Of a stretch of 10,264 nucleotides of DNA, positions 1-7,683 are shown in pieces. Below the pieces are notes generated by a model. The model did not search any database and was not told where the DNA came from. It saw only the letters and a list, made by a program, of their open reading frames with translations. The stretch is from Clostridia bacterium (GTDB lineage Bacteria > Bacillota > Clostridia > Oscillospirales > CAG-272). The DNA lies in contig JAFTNI010000009.1 in NCBI GenBank assembly GCA_017451975.1, positions 1 through 10,264 on the forward strand. The letters are read 5' to 3'. Positions within the stretch are counted from its first letter, which is position 1, and each line of letters begins with the position of its first letter. The position numbers and the translations under genes were made by a program.

Positions 1-30
1 GTAACGTAAACCTTTAAGTAAAACAATTCG

Positions 31-78
31 GTAGTGGCGAACTGTGTTCGCCCGCGGGCGTTCACAGAACGCCCCTAC
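31..78. repeat. 48-bp double-hairpin interspersed repeat, copy 1
   Basis: Two small hairpins sit side by side inside a short outer stem. Hairpin A is GGCGAAC-TGT-GTTCGCC (36-52), hairpin B is GGCGTTC-ACA-GAACGCC (57-73), and GTAG at 31-34 can pair with CTAC at 75-78. The fold would be cloverleaf-like on either strand. Its reverse complement matches 9308-9355 at 45 of 48 positions, so this is a true repeat and not a chance hairpin. It lies just past the gmk stop codon. There is no T-tract, so it is not an ordinary terminator. Similar GC-rich palindromes are common between genes in Clostridia; this family name is unknown to me. Confidence 0.85.
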
Positions 79-105
79 GACATTTTGTTGTATCGAATAT
101 GGGAT

Positions 106-720
106 TTAGGATATGTATTCCTCGAAGTTTTTTGCAAGCTCGGGGTTTCTTTTTGTGAGCAGGCGCTCTGTGTGCGCTATAAGCATAATTTCTTCTGCCG
201 CTTCAAGCGCCTTGCCGTTTTCGTTTACAATTGCGTAATCGTAGCGGGAAAGCAGGGCAACCTCACGCTTTACTTGCGCCATGCGAAGGTCGATGACCTC
301 TGCCGTTTCCGTGCCTCTTCCTTCCAGGCGTGCGCGGAGCGTTTCTATATCGGGAGGGAGTATGAAAATAAGCACGGCCTCGGGCATTTTTTCGCGAACC
401 TGCAAAGCACCGAGAGTTTCAATTTCCAAAATAACGTTCTTGCCCTCTGCAAGTGCCTTTTCAACGGCAGATTTCGGCGTGCCGTAGTAGTTGCCGGAGT
501 ATTGCGCATATTCCAGCATTTCGCCCGCGGCTATTTTTTCTTCAAACTGCTCGCGCGTTACGAAATAGTACGTAACCCCTTCTTTATCCTCGGGGCGCGG
601 CGCGCGCGTGGTGGCGGAAACGGAGTAGAAATATTCGCCCGTTTCAAGCAAGTGCTTCATAACGGTGCCTTTACCCGTGCCGGAGGGGCCGGAAATAACG
701 AAAAGCAAACCTTTTTTCAT
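106..720 (-). CDS. gmk: guanylate kinase
   Basis: Guanylate kinase phosphorylates GMP to GDP with ATP in the cytoplasm, an essential step in guanine nucleotide supply. The 204-residue protein has the usual length. The P-loop GPSGTGKG is at residues 11-18. The GMP-binding segment begins SATTRAPRPED at 35 and ends in YYFV at 51-54. A YGTP motif is at 79-82, and the Arg-rich lid (RGTE..., about 135-147) is present. The family's usual EID-x-x-GA appears as EIETLGA at 99-105, a mild deviation. The start is fixed by AAAGGAG, which overlaps the stop codon of remA; the intergenic gap is 12 nt, so the two are translated from one mRNA. It is third in yicC-remA-gmk, a conserved Firmicutes order. rpoZ, the common next gene, is not seen in the 105 bases left of gmk. 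Confidence 0.97.
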   Translation of the reverse strand: MKKGLLFVISGPSGTGKGTVMKHLLETGEYFYSVSATTRAPRPEDKEGVTYYFVTREQFEEKIAAGEMLEYAQYSGNYYGTPKSAVEKALAEGKNVILEIETLGALQVREKMPEAVLIFILPPDIETLRARLEGRGTETAEVIDLRMAQVKREVALLSRYDYAIVNENGKALEAAEEIMLIAHTERLLTKRNPELAKNFEEYIS

Positions 721-732
721 AGTAAAACTCCT

Positions 733-1008
733 TTATTCTTCTGCTGTTTCCGTGTCGTCGCCCTCGTCGTCGCTCTGACCGTTGAGTCGAACGGCTATCG
801 TTTCGGGCTGTATTGCGGAAAGTATAACGTGCTCGGAATCTGTTACTATAACAGAGCGCGTTCTTCTGCCGCACGAAACGTCGATAACTCTGCCGGAATC
901 CTTGGCGTCCTGTATAAGCCTTTTTATCGGCGCGGAATCGGGGCTTACGAGTGTAACCACTCTGTGAGATGCGACCATATTACCAAAACCTATATTGATA
1001 AATTTCAT
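733..1008 (-). CDS. remA: RemA/DUF370 family extracellular matrix regulator
   Basis: A 91-residue protein of the RemA (YlzA, DUF370) family. In Bacillus subtilis RemA is a DNA-binding activator of biofilm matrix and osmoprotection operons. The family core is clear: KFINIGFGN at residues 2-10, then SPDSAPIKRLIQDAK, CGRRTRSVIVTDS and HVILSAIQPETIA. Only the acidic tail after about residue 76 (DDEGDDTETAEE) is divergent. The start follows an AGAGG ribosome site and lies 10 nt after the yicC stop, so the two are co-transcribed. Placement between yicC and gmk matches the B. subtilis yloC-remA-gmk cluster. Whether it controls matrix genes in this organism cannot be seen here; the function is transferred from the family. 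Confidence 0.95.
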   Translation of the reverse strand: MKFINIGFGNMVASHRVVTLVSPDSAPIKRLIQDAKDSGRVIDVSCGRRTRSVIVTDSEHVILSAIQPETIAVRLNGQSDDEGDDTETAEE

Positions 1009-1018
1009 AAGCGACCTC

Positions 1019-1903
1019 TTATTCTATGTTCTGAATTTGTTCGCGTATTTTTTCGAGCTCGGATTTCATTTCCACAACTATTTTTGCAATTTCCACGTTG
1101 CATGCCTTAGAACCGATGGTATTTGTTTCGCGGTTCATTTCCTGAAGCAGGAAATCGAGCTTTCTGCCAACGGGCTCTTCCGATTTGAGAATGTTATCGA
1201 AGGCTTCGAAGTGGGAAGCAAGGCGTACTGTTTCTTCGTCTACGGCGATTTTATCTGCGAAAACGGCACATTCCGTTATAAGCTTCGTTTCGTCAAGCGG
1301 CACTGTGTCGCCCACGAGCGCAAAAATACGCTCGCGCATTTTTGCATATTGGTTTTCCGCATCTGCGCGGGAAAGGGGGGCTATCTTTTCTGCAAGCGCC
1401 TTTACGTTTTCCTTCTTTTCGGAAATATCGCGACGCATATTTTCGCCTTCGCTTTCGCGCGCGGCTATGAACTTATCGAGCGCGGCGTTGAGCGTGGGCA
1501 AAAGCGCCTGCCACTCTGCTTCGGCGTCCTCTTCCGCTTTTTTTATAGCGAAGATATCGCGGTTCTGCGCGACGCGCATCGTCGTTATGTCGCAGGGGAG
1601 CCCGAACTCCTCGGAAAGCTTATGGAGCGCGGCTATATAGCTTTTTGCATATGTTTTATCTATTTCGACTTCCACGCCCGCTGTGTCTGTAACGTCGATG
1701 GTGATGAAAACGTCGACCTTACCGCGCGCAATGCCGCGTGCGGCTATCTGTTTTTTTACATTTTCCTCAAGGAAGGAAAAGAGGCGCGGGAGCTTTACCT
1801 GGCAATCGAAAAAACGGTTGTTTACGGATTTGATTTCCACAATGATATCGCGCCCGGGCGCTTTTCCCGTTGCGCGACCGAATGCTGTCATACTTCTTAT
1901 CAT
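1019..1903 (-). CDS. yicC: YicC/YloC family endoribonuclease
   Basis: A 294-residue YicC-family protein. E. coli YicC and B. subtilis YloC are reported endoribonucleases acting on RNA, including small RNAs. The N-terminal family signature MIRSMTAFGRA opens the protein and is followed by VEIKSVNNRFFD (22-33). The C-terminal DUF1732 signature is strong: VGRKLDFLLQEMNRE at 245-259, then NTIGSKA, ending in LEKIREQIQNIE. The middle (about 120-200) is charged and predicted helical. The start is supported by this signature and by a modest AAAGG about 9 nt upstream. It is the first gene of the yicC-remA-gmk operon, transcribed from the promoter at 1986-2015 with a leader of roughly 75 nt. The N-terminal and C-terminal halves are both intact. 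Confidence 0.96.
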   Translation of the reverse strand: MIRSMTAFGRATGKAPGRDIIVEIKSVNNRFFDCQVKLPRLFSFLEENVKKQIAARGIARGKVDVFITIDVTDTAGVEVEIDKTYAKSYIAALHKLSEEFGLPCDITTMRVAQNRDIFAIKKAEEDAEAEWQALLPTLNAALDKFIAARESEGENMRRDISEKKENVKALAEKIAPLSRADAENQYAKMRERIFALVGDTVPLDETKLITECAVFADKIAVDEETVRLASHFEAFDNILKSEEPVGRKLDFLLQEMNRETNTIGSKACNVEIAKIVVEMKSELEKIREQIQNIE

Positions 1904-1953
1904 ATTTATGCCTTTCGGATTATTTGTAATTTTATTTAATTATTAATCGAATG

Positions 1954-1969
1954 AAAACGCTTCCGTTTT
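1954..1969 (-). other. small stem-loop in the yicC leader
   Basis: On the minus strand AAAACG-GAAG-CGTTTT forms a 6-bp stem with a 4-nt loop, inside the predicted 5' untranslated leader of yicC. It is too short and AT-rich to be a terminator, has no T-tract, and sits about 50 nt upstream of the start codon. It may affect mRNA stability or be incidental. Confidence 0.3.
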
Positions 1970-1985
1970 GAAAGTGTACAAATAT

Positions 1986-2015
1986 ATTATATATTATTTC
2001 GCGCTCGCTTGTCAA
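1986..2015 (-). promoter_or_regulatory. sigma-A type promoter of the yicC-remA-gmk operon
   Basis: On the minus strand TTGACA (2015-2010) is followed after 18 nt by TATAAT (1991-1986). Both boxes match the housekeeping consensus perfectly. Predicted transcription starts near 1979, giving a leader of about 75 nt before yicC. No other convincing promoter lies upstream of yicC. Confidence 0.8.
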
Positions 2016-2119
2016 CTTTATTCTTCCAAAAACAGTAAAATCAATAAAAAAATCGTGCTTTTGCTTCTTTTTTTTGTTGTATTTTATAAGAGTACGGCAT
2101 AGCCGCCGCGATGCTCGGC

Positions 2120-2163
2120 AAAAAAACAGAAAAGCACCGCCTGTGGCAAGTGCTTTTCTGTTT
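2120..2163 (-). terminator. Rho-independent terminator of the HtrA-like gene
   Basis: A perfect 14-bp stem pairs 2124-2137 with 2150-2163. The loop contains a further GCC/GGC pair. On the minus strand the stem runs into seven T residues (complement of A2120-2126). It lies 34-77 nt after the protease stop codon, so it ends that transcript. The plus-strand side has only a short, interrupted T-run, so it is probably one-directional. Confidence 0.9.
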
Positions 2164-2196
2164 ATCTATAAATTTATAAGGGGAAAGGGAGATGGC

Positions 2197-3666
2197 TTAT
2201 TGTACGTTAGGGTCGAAATCTGTAAACCTGAGCTTTATTTTAAGCTCCTCGCATTCTCTCATATAGTAGTATGGGTGGCTCTGCTTTTCCGCAGAAGCCG
2301 TGGGGCGGAGTATTACCACATCTATTTCATCGCCTACGGAGTATGCCGTGAGCATTTTTTTGAGCGTTTCGAAGGAGGTTATTGCTTCGCCGTTTATGCT
2401 GTGAATAATATCCTTTTCGCGAATACCCGCCGCCTCTGCGCTGCCGCCGGGGGTTATGGCTGTAACGACTATGGCGTTTGCGGAGTAGTTGCCGGTCTTA
2501 AGATAATTCTGCACGGATACGCCAAGGCGCGCAACGCCCTTTACATAGCCGAAATCGCGAAGGTCGTTCACGCATTTCATAACGGTGGGCATCGGTATAG
2601 CGTAGCCCATGCTTTCGATAAGCGCGCCCGAGGAGCTTGTGCCCGAAAGCTTTGCGTTTACAATGCCGACGAGCTGGCCTGCCGTGTTGAAAAGGCCGCC
2701 GCCCGAGTTGCCGCTGTTTACAGCCGCGTCAACCTGAATAAGAGTCATTGTTTCGTAGGTGGAGGAGAATGTAACCTCGCTTGCGGGGGCGCTTACAACG
2801 CCCTGGGTGGTGTTGAAGCCCTTGCCGAGTGCGTTGCCTATAACCATAACGGGCATCATATAGCTTACGGGGCTTGCGGAAATTTCCGCGCAGACGCAAT
2901 CGCTCTTTTCGATTTTTATAACGGCAATATCGTTGCTTTCATCGCCGTAAATATACGTCGCAGGGAGCTCCTCGCCGCTGAAAAGCGTTACCGTTATGGG
3001 GTTTGAGTTGTTGCTTACAACGTGGTAGTTTGTGAGTATATAGCCGAACTGCTCGTGCTGCTCGTAGATAACGCCGGAGCCTGAGCCCACGTTTTCCACT
3101 TTTATAAGCACGCTTGCGTTAAGGCATTTTTCCACGGTTGCCGCATCCCAATATACGTAGGAGGGAAGCACGGGTGTGCCCACAGTGCCGGAGGAAATGC
3201 CGGGCGCTGTCTGTGCGCTTGTGGTGCCCGTTGTACCTGTGGTGATGCCGGGGGCTGTTGCCTTTGTGCCGCTTGTTGTGGCGCCGGGGGCGAGCGTGCC
3301 CGAAGTGCCTGTTATACCGCCCGAATCCTTTGTGCTTTCCGTTGTGTTTTTGCTGTTGAAAAGACCCGAAAGCGAAAAGTTATCGCGCATCATATATACG
3401 GTTGCCACCGTAAGAATGAGTATTACCGCGCATAGCAGCACGGCGGGTATAACACCGCTTTTTCGGGGGCTTTTTTTCGGGGGCTTGCCGCCTTCGCCCC
3501 CGCCGCTGTAGCTTTTATAGAAATCGCCGCCGCGGCTGAATGGGTCGCGTTCCTCAAAATCGTCGTGCCCGGCGGGTTCGCCCTGCGGCTCTTTTTCGGG
3601 TTCGCCCGTTGGTTCTTCGCCGTTTTCGGGTATGTTCTTGTTTTCTTCATCGTCAAAAGACCACAT
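2197..3666 (-). CDS. membrane-anchored HtrA/DegP-like serine protease with PDZ domain
   Basis: A 489-residue trypsin-like protease of the HtrA/Deg family, expected to degrade or process misfolded envelope proteins outside the membrane. Order of parts: acidic, Pro/Glu/Gly-rich cytoplasmic tail (1-60); basic patch (61-70); one membrane segment (about 71-91); Ser/Thr/Gly/Ala linker with three APG-centred units (about 105-168); protease domain (about 175-370); one PDZ domain (about 380-480). The catalytic triad is visible: His215 in TNYHVV, Asp246 in SNDIAVI, Ser321 in GNSGGG. GSGSGVI (194-200) opens the protease fold, and GIREKDIIHSINGEAI is the PDZ carboxylate-loop region. The start has AAGGAG at good spacing. 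It is a single-gene unit with its own terminator. I leave the symbol empty because HtrA, HtrB, YyxA and DegP cannot be told apart here. Confidence 0.95.
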   Translation of the reverse strand: MWSFDDEENKNIPENGEEPTGEPEKEPQGEPAGHDDFEERDPFSRGGDFYKSYSGGGEGGKPPKKSPRKSGVIPAVLLCAVILILTVATVYMMRDNFSLSGLFNSKNTTESTKDSGGITGTSGTLAPGATTSGTKATAPGITTGTTGTTSAQTAPGISSGTVGTPVLPSYVYWDAATVEKCLNASVLIKVENVGSGSGVIYEQHEQFGYILTNYHVVSNNSNPITVTLFSGEELPATYIYGDESNDIAVIKIEKSDCVCAEISASPVSYMMPVMVIGNALGKGFNTTQGVVSAPASEVTFSSTYETMTLIQVDAAVNSGNSGGGLFNTAGQLVGIVNAKLSGTSSSGALIESMGYAIPMPTVMKCVNDLRDFGYVKGVARLGVSVQNYLKTGNYSANAIVVTAITPGGSAEAAGIREKDIIHSINGEAITSFETLKKMLTAYSVGDEIDVVILRPTASAEKQSHPYYYMRECEELKIKLRFTDFDPNVQ

Positions 3667-3814
3667 AAAAATTCTCCTTGTTTGTTATTTTGCGCCGAAA
3701 ATATTTTTTTGCGCAAATTTCGGTTTGCTTCATTTTACATCTTCATAATATACCAATTTTATTAAAAATGCGTGAACTCACTTTATAAATCGTGTAAACA
3801 AGTTAAAAAATTTA

Positions 3815-3843
3815 TTGAATTTTTCTTCTGTTTACCGTATAAT
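3815..3843 (+). promoter_or_regulatory. promoter upstream of the GNAT gene
   Basis: TTGAAT (3815-3820) and TATAAT (3838-3843) are separated by 17 nt in the AT-rich divergent spacer 3667-3937. Predicted start of transcription is near 3850, giving a leader of about 88 nt. It may also drive polA, since no good promoter is seen between the two genes. No comparably good minus-strand promoter for the protease was found in this spacer. Confidence 0.6.
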
Positions 3844-3937
3844 ATTATTGGGTTGATATTTTTCAGATGTTTTTTGCGTTTTTTCGTATATTAATATCTA
3901 TTATACACTACTTTTTTAAAAAATAAAAGGCTATTTT

Positions 3938-4516
3938 ATGAATAAATCTCAGCTTTCTTTATTTAAAAAAATTCCTACTATCACTACAGAGCGCCTGGTT
4001 ATGCGCAAAATGCTCCCCGCCGATGCGGAGGATATGTATGAATACGCGCAGAACCCCATTGTAACGCGCTTTCTGCTTTGGGAGCCGCACGTAAACCTGA
4101 AGTTTACGCAAAGCTACCTGAAGTTCATACAAACGCAATACGCTGCGGGCGCTTTTTTCGATTGGGCGCTCACCTTGCCCGAAAGCGGCAAGATGATAGG
4201 CACTTGCGGCTTTGCCGCCATAGATACGGATAACGACGCGGGAGAAATAGGCTACGTTATAAACCCCGAATATTGGGGCAAGGGCTATGCTACAGAGGCG
4301 CTTGCGCGCGTGCTCAGCTTCGGCTTCGGCGTGCTGCATATGCACAGAATATATATAAGAATTATGGCGGGAAACATAGCAAGCGAGCGCGTGGCGCGAA
4401 AATGCGGCATGCGCCATGAGGCAACATTTTATTCCTCGCTCTTTGTAAAGGGCGAATACCGCACTATAAAATATTATGCAATACTGCGCGAAGAATTCTA
4501 CAAAGGAAAAAACTGA
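3938..4516 (+). CDS. GNAT family N-acetyltransferase, RimJ/RimL type
   Basis: A 192-residue cytoplasmic acetyltransferase that would transfer acetyl from acetyl-CoA to an amine. The opening TERLVMRKMLPADAEDMYEY (17-36) is typical of the RimJ/RimL (Acetyltransf_3) branch that modifies ribosomal protein N-termini or small amines. Motif A, GEIGYVINPEYWGKGYATEA (102-121), holds the acetyl-CoA pyrophosphate loop (WGKGYA). Motif B follows as NIASERVARKCGM (146-158). Length is normal for the family and the start has AAAGG seven nt upstream. The substrate cannot be inferred. It lies 117 nt upstream of polA on the same strand, with no clear terminator between, so read-through into polA is likely. Confidence 0.92.
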   Translation: MNKSQLSLFKKIPTITTERLVMRKMLPADAEDMYEYAQNPIVTRFLLWEPHVNLKFTQSYLKFIQTQYAAGAFFDWALTLPESGKMIGTCGFAAIDTDNDAGEIGYVINPEYWGKGYATEALARVLSFGFGVLHMHRIYIRIMAGNIASERVARKCGMRHEATFYSSLFVKGEYRTIKYYAILREEFYKGKN

Positions 4517-4633
4517 GCCAATATTAGCATATGCGGCTTAAAGCAGCCTAAAGAACCGAAATTTTTTTTGCGCGGCGGCAAAAAGCAAATTTTTGCTACT
4601 GCCCTGCATATAAACATAAAACAGGAGAAAAAC

Positions 4634-7165
4634 ATGAAAAAACTTCTTGCAATAGACGGCAACTCCATTCTCAACCGCGCCTTCTACGGCGTGCGCGCGC
4701 TCACCACGGCGCAGGGGCTGCCCACAAACGCCGTTTACGGCGTGATAAACATAATAAACAGGCATTTTGAAGAGCTTAAGCCCGATTATTTTGCTGTGGC
4801 TTTCGACCTTCGCGCCCCTACCTTCAGGCACCTTGCCTTCGACGAATACAAGGCAAACCGCAAGGGTATGCCCGAGGAGCTTGCGCTTCAGCGCCCATAT
4901 GCCTACAACTGCCTTTCCGCGCTTGGCGCGCATTGCCTTGAAAAAGAAGGCTTTGAAGCCGACGATATACTCGGCACGCTCGCCGCAATGGGCGAGGCAG
5001 AGGGGGATACGGAGGTTTATATACTCACGGGCGACCGCGACGCGCTCCAGCTTATTTCCCCGAAAACACGCATAATACTTGCCACCAACACAGAGCCGCT
5101 GCTTTTCGACGAGGCGGCGTTTACGGAAAAATACGGCGTTGCGCCCTCGCAGTTTGTAGACGTAAAAGCGCTTATGGGCGATAGCTCGGATAATATACCC
5201 GGCGTAAAGGGTATAGGCGAAAAAACGGCCTTCAAGCTTATAGCGGAATACGGCAGCCTTGATGAAATCTATACGGATACTGAAAATAAGAATATAGCAA
5301 AAGCCGCAAAGGCGAAGCTTATAGACGGCAAGGAAATGGCATATATCTCCAAATTCCTCGCCACGATAAAACGCGACGTGGAGCTTGGCATAGATATAGA
5401 GGCACTGCGCTACACGGGCGCAGACAAGCCCCGCTTGCGCGAGCTTTTTACAGAGCTTGAGTTTACGAAATTTATAAAAAAATTCGCGCTGGACGAGGAA
5501 GAAGCGCAGGAGGGCGAAGCCGCTTCTGACGAAAACGGGGAATTTCAGCTTTGCGAAGGCGGCGTTTCCTTGCTCGAAAAGGGTAAAAAATACGCGCTTT
5601 CTTTAGATTTTGCAGAGGAAAAGGCATATTTCTGCCTTGAAAACACAGTTTTTGAAGATACACTTGAGCGCGCACTGCCGTACCTTTCCGATAAAAGCTA
5701 TGCTTTTATGGTGCACGACGCAAAGGCGGCGTACCACGCGCTTTCCCCCTACGGCGTGGATTTTGCCGCGTGCCTTGAGGACGTAATGCTCATGGGCTAC
5801 GTTTGCTCTGCCTCGGAAAACGATTTCTCGCTCGAAAAGCTTGCCGCGCGCCTGCACGGCAAAACACCGCAGACGGGCGCGGAAAAGGCACACTGTATTT
5901 ACGCGCTCTACGGCGACTTCTGCGCGGAGCTTGAAAAAACGGGGCAGTGCGAGCTTTACGGCAAAATAGAATTTCCGCTTGCGCGCGTGCTCTATAATAT
6001 GGAAAAAGAGGGCTTTTACGTTGATACGGCGCGCCTTTCGGAGTTTTCCGCGAAGCTTGGAGAAATGATAGACGTTTCCTGCGATAAGATATACGGCCTT
6101 GCGGGCGAGGTTTTCAACATAAATTCGCCAAAGCAGCTGGGGCATATACTTTTCGAGGTGCTTGGCTTGCCCCCCGTTAAGAAAACGAAAAGCGGATACT
6201 CTACAGATGCAGAGGTTATGGAAAAGCTGCGCCCATACCACCCGATAGTGGGCGAAATTCTGGAATACCGCAAGGTGGCAAAGCTTAAAAGCACTTATTG
6301 CGAAGGGCTGCTTGCCGCGGCAGACGGGCGCGGCCGCGTTCATACGTCGTTCAAGCAGGCTCTCACCGCCACGGGCAGGCTTTCCTCTACAGAGCCGAAC
6401 CTGCAGAATATACCGATAAAAACGGAGCTTGGGCGCGAAATGCGCAAGTTTTTCGCCGCCGAAAAAGAGGGCTACGTGCTTATCGACGCCGACTATTCGC
6501 AAATTGAGCTTCGTTTGCTCGCTGCCATTTCGGGCGACGGCGGTATGATAGAGGCCTTTGAAAGCGGCGCCGACATACATTCCTCCACGGCTATGAAGGT
6601 TTTCGGCGTTGCCGCAGACGAGGTCACCGTGGAAATGAGAAAGAAAGCGAAGGCTATAAACTTCGGCATAATGTACGGCATGGGCGCGTATTCGCTTTCG
6701 GGCGACCTCCACACGACGGTTGCCGCCGCAAAAGCTTATATAGAAGATTATATGCACGCTTTCCCGCTTGTTGAAAAATACCTTTCCGACATTGTGGAGC
6801 AGGCGAAAAAAGACGGTTTTGTTACCACCTTGCTTGGCAGAAGAAGATATATTCCCGAGCTTTCTTCCAAAAGAAAGATGGAGGTTGCCTTTGGCGAGCG
6901 CGTGGCGATGAACAGCCCCATACAGGGAAGCGCCGCAGATATAATCAAGCTTGCTATGGTAAACGTGGAAGCGAAGCTGCGCGAGGGCGGATATGATGCA
7001 AAGCTTATTATGCAGGTTCACGACGAGCTTATAATAGAGGCGCACGAAAGCTGCGCCGAAGAGGTGAAAGCGCTTCTTGTGAGAGAAATGGAAGGCGCGC
7101 TTTTGCTCCCCGTTCGCCTTGCGGCAGAGGTTGCCGTTGGCAAAACGTGGTTTGACGCACACTGA
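4634..7165 (+). CDS. polA: DNA polymerase I
   Basis: An 843-residue family A DNA polymerase for Okazaki fragment processing and repair gap filling. The N-terminal 5'-3' exonuclease (about 1-300) has GDRDALQL at 133-140 and GDSSDNIPGVKGIG with Asp183 and Asp186. The middle region (about 310-460) aligns with the proofreading exonuclease but lacks the DxE metal motif: Asp325 is followed by FAEE and not by TET. Polymerase motif A is DYSQIELR with catalytic Asp620, motif B is KAINFGIMYG with Lys673, and motif C is VHDE with Asp797. The ATG at 4634 is chosen over an earlier in-frame ATG because CAGGAG precedes it by a normal spacing and the family begins MKKLLAIDGNSILNRAF. Own promoter not evident; terminator follows at 7171-7203. 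Confidence 0.98.
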   Translation: MKKLLAIDGNSILNRAFYGVRALTTAQGLPTNAVYGVINIINRHFEELKPDYFAVAFDLRAPTFRHLAFDEYKANRKGMPEELALQRPYAYNCLSALGAHCLEKEGFEADDILGTLAAMGEAEGDTEVYILTGDRDALQLISPKTRIILATNTEPLLFDEAAFTEKYGVAPSQFVDVKALMGDSSDNIPGVKGIGEKTAFKLIAEYGSLDEIYTDTENKNIAKAAKAKLIDGKEMAYISKFLATIKRDVELGIDIEALRYTGADKPRLRELFTELEFTKFIKKFALDEEEAQEGEAASDENGEFQLCEGGVSLLEKGKKYALSLDFAEEKAYFCLENTVFEDTLERALPYLSDKSYAFMVHDAKAAYHALSPYGVDFAACLEDVMLMGYVCSASENDFSLEKLAARLHGKTPQTGAEKAHCIYALYGDFCAELEKTGQCELYGKIEFPLARVLYNMEKEGFYVDTARLSEFSAKLGEMIDVSCDKIYGLAGEVFNINSPKQLGHILFEVLGLPPVKKTKSGYSTDAEVMEKLRPYHPIVGEILEYRKVAKLKSTYCEGLLAAADGRGRVHTSFKQALTATGRLSSTEPNLQNIPIKTELGREMRKFFAAEKEGYVLIDADYSQIELRLLAAISGDGGMIEAFESGADIHSSTAMKVFGVAADEVTVEMRKKAKAINFGIMYGMGAYSLSGDLHTTVAAAKAYIEDYMHAFPLVEKYLSDIVEQAKKDGFVTTLLGRRRYIPELSSKRKMEVAFGERVAMNSPIQGSAADIIKLAMVNVEAKLREGGYDAKLIMQVHDELIIEAHESCAEEVKALLVREMEGALLLPVRLAAEVAVGKTWFDAH

Positions 7166-7170
7166 TATGC

Positions 7171-7203
7171 AAAAGAAGTTCCTGAAAAAGGAACTTCTTT
7201 TTT
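7171..7203 (+). terminator. Rho-independent terminator of polA
   Basis: A perfect 13-bp stem (AAAAGAAGTTCCT at 7171-7183 with its complement at 7189-7201) encloses a 5-nt loop and ends in six T residues (7198-7203). It starts 6 nt after the polA stop codon. Confidence 0.9.
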
Positions 7204-7209
7204 GCTTTG

Positions 7210-7683
7210 CGAAAGCCTGCGGCTTTCGTGATCTATACCAACTTTTTCTCTTTTAGAGAAAAAGTTGCAAAAAGAGGCAAAAAACGTGCCGTTTTATCGC
7301 TTGGTCAGTTCTGATATGAAGTGAAAATTCTTGCGCCTCCCCGAGTTGAAATTTTGCGCGGCAAAATTTACTCGGAACCACGGCGCATTTTTGCCATTTT
7401 CAAATTTTTCACTTTCTGCAAAGCGGTGCGAGCCAATAAAAAAGTATTCGCGCCTATAGCGCGTTTGCAGACCGTGAAAAATCCGTGAAGCGATATTTCA
7501 CCTCGCGGTTCCGCCGAATGTTTGCGAAGCATGAGCAAACATCACGGGCGGGGAGAGGTGCGCTCTTTTGGTTCTTTTTCGCATTGACAAAGCCGATAAA
7601 TCCTGCAAGGATTTTTGCCTTTTTTGTAACTTTTTTCTCAAAGAAAAAAGTTGGTGGTTACATCGGATTTTGGGAAAAATCCG
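7210..7683. repeat. giant imperfect palindrome: two inverted copies of a hairpin-rich unit
   Basis: Left and right halves mirror each other about a centre near 7446. Outermost hairpins: 7210-7228 (CGAAAGCC/GGCTTTCG) and 7664-7683 (CGGATTTT/AAAATCCG). Next, 7239-7267 (CAACTTTTTCTC stem) mirrors 7628-7652 (AACTTTTTTCT stem), both continuing into (A)GGCAAAAA. Then hairpin 7341-7375 (CCGAGT, AAATTTTGC arms) mirrors 7518-7542 (ATGTTTGC arms). Near the centre TCTGCAAA (7415-7422) pairs with TTTGCAGA (7464-7471). The halves are diverged but alignable by eye through most of their length. It fills the 490-nt space between polA and the lipoprotein gene; no credible coding frame, promoter or RNA gene was found in it. 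The right end overlaps the last codons of the lipoprotein gene. It could be a MITE-like element, two repeats inserted head to head, or a structured transcript. Confidence 0.7.

Noticed and set aside
31..78. 48-bp repeat as a CRISPR repeat or attachment site
   Set aside because: Only single copies occur at each place, there are no regularly spaced spacers, and no cas or integrase gene is in the window.
34..1939. Long plus-strand open frames (34-1110 and 995-1939) opposite gmk, remA and yicC
   Set aside because: They have no ribosome sites or family motifs, are rich in Cys, Phe and Arg, and lie exactly antisense to three clear conserved genes.
2167..2178. TATAAATTTATA perfect palindrome between the protease stop and its terminator
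   Set aside because: It is AT-only, short and in a 3' untranslated stretch; such sequence is likely by chance.
2074..3006. Plus-strand frame of 310 codons opposite the HtrA-like gene
   Set aside because: It is antisense to a protease with intact catalytic residues, and runs through the terminator at 2120-2163 at its start.
4578..4596. GCAAAAA/TTTTTGC hairpin before polA as a terminator of the GNAT gene
   Set aside because: The stem is only 7 bp and AT-rich, with no T-run after the hairpin. It may be a leader stem, but termination is not supported.
5603..7162. Minus-strand frame of 519 codons inside polA
   Set aside because: It is a shadow of polA codon usage. Its composition is unlike a real protein and there is no start signal or recognisable domain.
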